In this document: one piece after another, positions 6,106 to 9,567 of the stretch
Layout: each line of letters opens with the position of its first letter
Position numbering within the stretch: the stretch's first letter is position 1
Origin: CAYMLQ01 sp964390795
GTDB taxonomy: Bacteria > Verrucomicrobiota > Kiritimatiellia > RFP12 > UBA1067
Direction: 5' to 3'
Length of the DNA stretch: 9,567 bases
Assembly (NCBI GenBank): GCA_964390795.1
Contig: CAYMLQ010000225.1
Coordinates: forward strand, 1 to 9,567
Notes under the pieces: generated by a model
What the model was told of the DNA's origin: nothing
The model's database searches: none
The model's input: the letters and a program-made list of their open reading frames with translations, nothing else
Program-made: the position numbers and the translations under genes

Positions 6106-6134
6106 TTGTTTGCTTCACCCGTTCCACGTATACT
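6106..6134 (+). promoter_or_regulatory. sigma70-type promoter of der, predicting a nearly leaderless mRNA
   Basis: TTGTTT (6106-6111), a 17-base spacer and TATACT (6129-6134; 5/6 match) form a plausible promoter in the 47-bp gap between the heat shock gene and der. The start would fall at about 6141-6142, on or next to the ATG at 6142, which has no SD. Confidence 0.6.
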
Positions 6135-6141
6135 GTGCCCA

Positions 6142-7599
6142 ATGACTTCTCAGCAAAAAATGAAATCACGGGTGGTAGCGATCGTCGGGCGCCCCAATGT
6201 CGGCAAATCGGCGGTTTTCAACAGGATCGCGGGCAAGCGCATCGCGATCGTTCACGACGAGAGCGGTGTGACCCGCGACCGGCTGATGCGCGAGGTCGAC
6301 TGGGAGGGCCAGAAGTTCAGCCTGATTGACACCGGCGGAGTGATGGTGCTCGACGCGCAGATGGAGAAGAATCCGATCGAGGCGGGCATCCGCGCGCAGG
6401 TGGACGCGGCGCTGGCGGACGCGGCGGCGGTCATTCTGGTGGTCGACGTGCAGCAGGGCGTACACCCCATGGACGAGGAGGTCGCGCGCATCGTGCGCAA
6501 GACCGGCGTGCCGTGCGTGGTGGCGGTCAACAAGTGTGACCTGCTTCAGCACGACGCGGCGGCGGAAGAGTTCTCGCGTCTCGGTTTTCCGCTCTTTCCC
6601 GTTGCGGCCCAGCATAACCGCGGCATGGGCGAGTTGATGGAGGCCGTGCTGCCCCACCTGCCCCAAGTCGTGAACGAAACGGTCGAGAAGCCTTTGCGCG
6701 TCGCCGTGGTGGGGCGCCCCAACGCCGGCAAGTCGTCGTTCATCAACCGCCTGCTGCGTACGGACCGCGTGATCGTTTCCGAGGTGGCGGGCACCACGCG
6801 CGATTCGATCGACGTGCCTTTCGTGATCGGCAAAGGCGATCAGGCGCGGCACTACATTCTGGTGGACACGGCGGGCATGCGGCACAAGCACCGCATCGAC
6901 AACGCCGTGGAGCGCTTCAGCCTGTTCCGCGCCGAGGAGAGCGTGAAGGAGGCGGATGTGGTGGTGCTGGTGCTCGACCCGGACCTCGGGCCGACCGTGC
7001 AGGACAAGCACATCGCCGCGCTGATTCAGGAGAACAGGAAGGGCTGTGTGATCCTGATGAACAAGTGGGATCTCGCCATGGAGAAGGGCATGACCCAGAC
7101 CCAGGCTGAGCCGCTGTTGCGCAAGGTGATGCCCTTCATGAGCTACTGCCCGATCCTCTTTATCTCGTCCTTGACCGGATTGAACATCCGCAAGAGCATC
7201 GAGGTGATCGACGCGGTGGCTGCGCAGACGCGGCTGACCCTGCCGACCGGCATGCTGAACCGCACGCTGGTCGAGGCGACGCGGCGCGTGGTCGCGCCGG
7301 CCAAGGCCGGCAAGCGCCTGCGCGTCTATTACGCGGTGCAGGTCTGCGTGGCGCCGGTGACAGTCCGGATGTTCGTCAACGACCCCAAGCTGGCGACCAA
7401 ACAGTACACCGACTTTATGACGCGCACGCTGCGCGAGCGGTTCGGTCTGGAGGGCGCGCCGGTCGTGATTCTTTACCGCGCCCGCACGCGTCCGGAACCG
7501 GGAGACCGCCCGCCCCCGAAGCGAGGCAAGGGGGAGCGGAAGGGTGCGGCCGAAGAAGAGGCCAATCTGCAAGAGCTGTTCGATGTCGAGACGGACTGA
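6142..7599 (+). CDS. der: Ribosome-assembly GTPase Der (EngA), double G-domain
   Basis: This 485-residue protein has the tandem GTPase layout unique to Der/EngA. G domain 1 has P-loop GRPNVGKS (16-23), switch T44, DTGG (63-66) and NKCD (130-133). G domain 2 has GRPNAGKS (191-198), GTT (217-219), DTAG (242-245), NKWD (307-310) and an SSLTG G5 loop (342-346). The C-terminal KH-like domain (about 365-448) is followed by a charged tail (about 450-485, rich in Lys, Arg, Pro and Glu). Der binds the 50S subunit late in its maturation and is generally essential. The G5 of domain 1 reads VAAQHNRG, with Ala instead of the usual Ser. Start is ATG 6142; the in-frame ATG at 6160 (MKSRVVAIVGRP) is closer to the typical Der N-terminus and also lacks an SD. 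A promoter directly before 6142 suggests leaderless translation. All catalytic motifs are intact. Confidence 0.97.
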   Translation: MTSQQKMKSRVVAIVGRPNVGKSAVFNRIAGKRIAIVHDESGVTRDRLMREVDWEGQKFSLIDTGGVMVLDAQMEKNPIEAGIRAQVDAALADAAAVILVVDVQQGVHPMDEEVARIVRKTGVPCVVAVNKCDLLQHDAAAEEFSRLGFPLFPVAAQHNRGMGELMEAVLPHLPQVVNETVEKPLRVAVVGRPNAGKSSFINRLLRTDRVIVSEVAGTTRDSIDVPFVIGKGDQARHYILVDTAGMRHKHRIDNAVERFSLFRAEESVKEADVVVLVLDPDLGPTVQDKHIAALIQENRKGCVILMNKWDLAMEKGMTQTQAEPLLRKVMPFMSYCPILFISSLTGLNIRKSIEVIDAVAAQTRLTLPTGMLNRTLVEATRRVVAPAKAGKRLRVYYAVQVCVAPVTVRMFVNDPKLATKQYTDFMTRTLRERFGLEGAPVVILYRARTRPEPGDRPPPKRGKGERKGAAEEEANLQELFDVETD

Positions 7600-7648
7600 G
7601 GCGCGTCCCGGCGCCCTCGTGACAGGCTGAGTGTTTGATTTTCGTGTG

Positions 7649-7662
7649 CCCGCGAAAGCGGG
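7649..7662 (+). other. GNRA-tetraloop hairpin before the antiporter ribosome binding site
   Basis: CCCGC-GAAA-GCGGG is a perfect 5-bp stem with a GAAA loop, ending 7 bases before the GGAGG (7669-7673) of the antiporter gene. No U-run follows, so it is not a terminator. It may stabilise the message or influence translation initiation. Confidence 0.45.
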
Positions 7663-7678
7663 GAAAAGGAGGACGGCC

Positions 7679-9567
7679 ATGCGGAGTAAGGGTCCTGTTG
7701 TCCTGGCGCTGGTCTTCTGCGCGCTTGCCGTCTGCGCGGGCGAAAACAGTGCGTCGGCCGCCGCGCGGGTCGTGCCGTCGGCCCGTTTCATCCTGCAGCT
7801 CGGCGTGCTGGTCTTCGCGGCGAAGATGGGCGGCCGGCTCTTTGACCGTTGGCATCTGCCGAAGGTTCTAGGCGAGCTGCTGGCGGGGTTGCTGGTCGGC
7901 CCGCACCTGCTGGGAGGACTGGCGCTGCCGCTCTTTCCGGAAGGTCTGATGCGCGACGCGGACGGGCTGCTGGCCTCACAGGGCCCGGTCTACGGCGTGA
8001 TGATGCTCTCGCTCGTGGTGCTCTTCTTCCTGATTGGGATGGACACGGACTTGCGCCAGCTCAGGCGGTCGCCTTCAGGCGGCGTGGCGGCCGGGGCGGG
8101 CGGCTTTCTAAGCGGGTTTGCCGTGTCGCTCATGCTGTTGGTCTGGCTGGCCCCAGCGCTGACTGGGAAGAGTGCCAGTTGGGGCTGGGCCTCGCCACAG
8201 GCCTTGCTGATCAGCACGGTGGTGTCGGTGACCTCCGTGGGCGTGCTGGCGAGGATCTTGGCGGCGCGGCAGCGGCTGGAGTCCCCTGCGGGCACGGTGG
8301 CGCTGGCCGCCGCCATGACCGACAATGTGCTGGGGCTATTCCTGTTCACCGTTTTTTCGGCTTCGGCGGAGGCTGTGGCCAACGGTGCGCAACCGACCGG
8401 ACTCCTGCTTCTGTCCATGATGTTGCGAACCCTTCTCGGTTGCGGTCTGGTCGCGCTGTGCGGCTTTCCGATCGCGCGGCACATGAACGCGCTGGCGCTT
8501 CGCGAGAAGAGCTACACGGGGGCCTTTGTGGTCTCGGCGGCATGCCTGCTGATCGCGGGCGGCGTGATGGGCTTGCTGGGGCTGTCAGTGATGGCAGGTG
8601 CCTATGTTATGGGCATCGCCTTCTCCACCACCGACCTGCGTCATGAGATTCGCGAGCGGCTTGATTTCGTCAACGTGGTGCTGGTTCCGGCCTGTTTCGC
8701 GGTGGTGGGCATGCAGATCGATCCGAATCTGCTGGCAGACACTTCGGTGGTGCTGGCGGCCGTGATGCTGGCGGCCGGTGCGGCGGTTGCGAAGCTGGCT
8801 GGCGGCGCCCTGTCTGCAGGCATGGCGGAACTGAACGCGGTCGGGTGCCTGCGCTTGGGCGTCGTGTCGCTGCCGCGCGGCGAACTCTCCCTCGCCATGT
8901 TGGCCGCCGTGATCGGTGTGGCGGCGTTGCCGTCCGGCGTGTTCTTCGGCGTTGTGCTGCTGGTGGTGGTCTCCTGCGTCAGCGCGCCCTTCCTGAGTGA
9001 TCGCGCGTTTGCATGGGGTGGCAATGGCACGCGCGCGAAATTTGTCATGCCCGACCCGGTCAAACTCATTTTCCAGCTCCCTTCGCACCAGGCGGCCATG
9101 CTGATGGTCAACCGCGCGGTTGCGATTTTCGAGGATGACGGGTTCTATGCGCACCTGCTCAACCGGCACCAGGTGCTTTACCGCATCAGCCGCGAGTCTC
9201 AGGTGATTCATCTGCACAGCCGCGAGGGCGAGGTTGTGTTTGAATGCTCCGAAAACGAGCGTCCGCTCATCAATACGGTGATGCTGGAACTCTCCTCCGG
9301 TGTCGAGCAGAACCTGCGCGAATTGCAGAAGCCGCTGGACGACGTGGCGCTGCGCAAGAATATGCAGAGCGCGGCGCCGGCCTCGGCGTCAGCGGTGGCC
9401 GCAGGCATGCTGCGCAACCGGTTCGCGATCGAGACGCTCAAGCCGCGTCTGCTGGCGACCACCAAGCAGGGCGCGATTTCGGAGTTGGTGAGCCTGCTGT
9501 ACGAGAACGGGCTGGTGATGGACCGCGAGCGCGCGGTGCAGGCGGTGTTCGAGCGCGAGCAGAGCCT
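7679..9567 (+). CDS. CPA2-type cation/proton antiporter fused to a PTS EIIA type-2 domain (partial)
   Basis: 629 residues are visible and the gene continues past the right edge. An N-terminal signal-like hydrophobic segment (about 6-20) precedes a long multi-helix transporter (about 35-440). Typical CPA2 features are LPKVLGELLAGLLVGPHLLG (60-79), FFLIGMDTDL (116-125), STVVSVTSVGVLARIL (179-194) and LPRGELSLAMLA (398-409). The ion-site position reads TDNVLG (214-219), where CPA2 exchangers usually have DD; the second Asp is Asn here. A cytoplasmic linker (about 460-580) has no family I recognise. From about 585, LKPRLLATTKQGAISELVSL and a following GLVMDRERAVQAVFERE match the start of a PTS EIIA type-2 (PtsN/fructose) domain; its active-site His would lie beyond the window. 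GGAGG precedes the ATG by 5 bases. The gene follows der by 79 bp and may be cotranscribed. It would exchange Na+ or K+ for H+ under possible PTS phosphorylation control. Confidence 0.88.
   Translation, partial: MRSKGPVVLALVFCALAVCAGENSASAAARVVPSARFILQLGVLVFAAKMGGRLFDRWHLPKVLGELLAGLLVGPHLLGGLALPLFPEGLMRDADGLLASQGPVYGVMMLSLVVLFFLIGMDTDLRQLRRSPSGGVAAGAGGFLSGFAVSLMLLVWLAPALTGKSASWGWASPQALLISTVVSVTSVGVLARILAARQRLESPAGTVALAAAMTDNVLGLFLFTVFSASAEAVANGAQPTGLLLLSMMLRTLLGCGLVALCGFPIARHMNALALREKSYTGAFVVSAACLLIAGGVMGLLGLSVMAGAYVMGIAFSTTDLRHEIRERLDFVNVVLVPACFAVVGMQIDPNLLADTSVVLAAVMLAAGAAVAKLAGGALSAGMAELNAVGCLRLGVVSLPRGELSLAMLAAVIGVAALPSGVFFGVVLLVVVSCVSAPFLSDRAFAWGGNGTRAKFVMPDPVKLIFQLPSHQAAMLMVNRAVAIFEDDGFYAHLLNRHQVLYRISRESQVIHLHSREGEVVFECSENERPLINTVMLELSSGVEQNLRELQKPLDDVALRKNMQSAAPASASAVAAGMLRNRFAIETLKPRLLATTKQGAISELVSLLYENGLVMDRERAVQAVFEREQS

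Noticed and set aside
7600..7645. GGCGC/GCGCC hairpin after der as an intrinsic terminator
   Set aside because: The stem is only five pairs before a bulge and is followed by CTCGTGACAGG rather than a T-run; the later T-rich bases are too far away.
7645..7668. CRISPR-repeat-like string with CCCGC-GAAA-GCGGGG
   Set aside because: It resembles the core of type I-E repeats but occurs only once, with no spacers and no cas genes in view.
6166..7791. Long minus-strand open frame (541 codons) opposite der
   Set aside because: Low-complexity His/Arg/Ala-rich translation with no family motif; the plus strand is unmistakably Der.

Overview
This is a GC-rich bacterial window, and everything in it looks chromosomal. 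Several starts carry Shine-Dalgarno sites, and both sigma70-type and sigma54-type promoters can be read. High GC, conventional promoters and SD sites argue against Bacteroidetes, although a GldA/GldF/GldG-type ABC cluster is present. A PVC-group bacterium (Verrucomicrobiota, Kiritimatiellota or Lentisphaerota) is my best guess, made on gene content only and with low confidence. I see no mobile element, tRNA, rRNA or CRISPR array.

Layout. The left half (1-5292) is on the minus strand and, read in the direction of transcription, is: a membrane sensor histidine kinase (5292-3886), an NtrC-type sigma54-activating response regulator (3857-2490), an ABC ATPase (2379-1648), an ABC-2 permease overlapping it by 8 bp (1655-909), and a GldG-type auxiliary protein that runs off the left edge (881-1). 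The right half is on the plus strand: a membrane-anchored small heat shock (alpha-crystallin domain) protein (5546-6094), the ribosome-assembly GTPase Der (6142-7599), and a CPA2-type cation/proton antiporter fused to a PTS EIIA type-2 domain (7679 to beyond the right edge). No gene-free stretch exceeds 300 bases. The longest, 5293-5545, is a divergent regulatory region.

How the genes work together. The most notable observation is a set of three sigma54 (-24/-12) promoter matches, all with the GG-N10-GC spacing, placed immediately upstream of the ABC operon (2457-2472, minus), the histidine kinase (5305-5320, minus) and the small heat shock gene (5498-5513, plus). The response regulator between them has an intact GAFTGA motif, which is what sigma54 activators use. 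The simplest reading is a compact, self-regulated envelope-stress module. In it, the kinase senses an extracytoplasmic signal and the regulator turns on its own operon, an ABC export system and a membrane-tethered chaperone. The layout resembles ZraPSR of enterobacteria, where a chaperone gene is divergent from a sigma54-activating two-component pair, but the components differ. Der and the antiporter are probably ordinary neighbours. Der seems to have its own sigma70 promoter placed so that the mRNA would be nearly leaderless.
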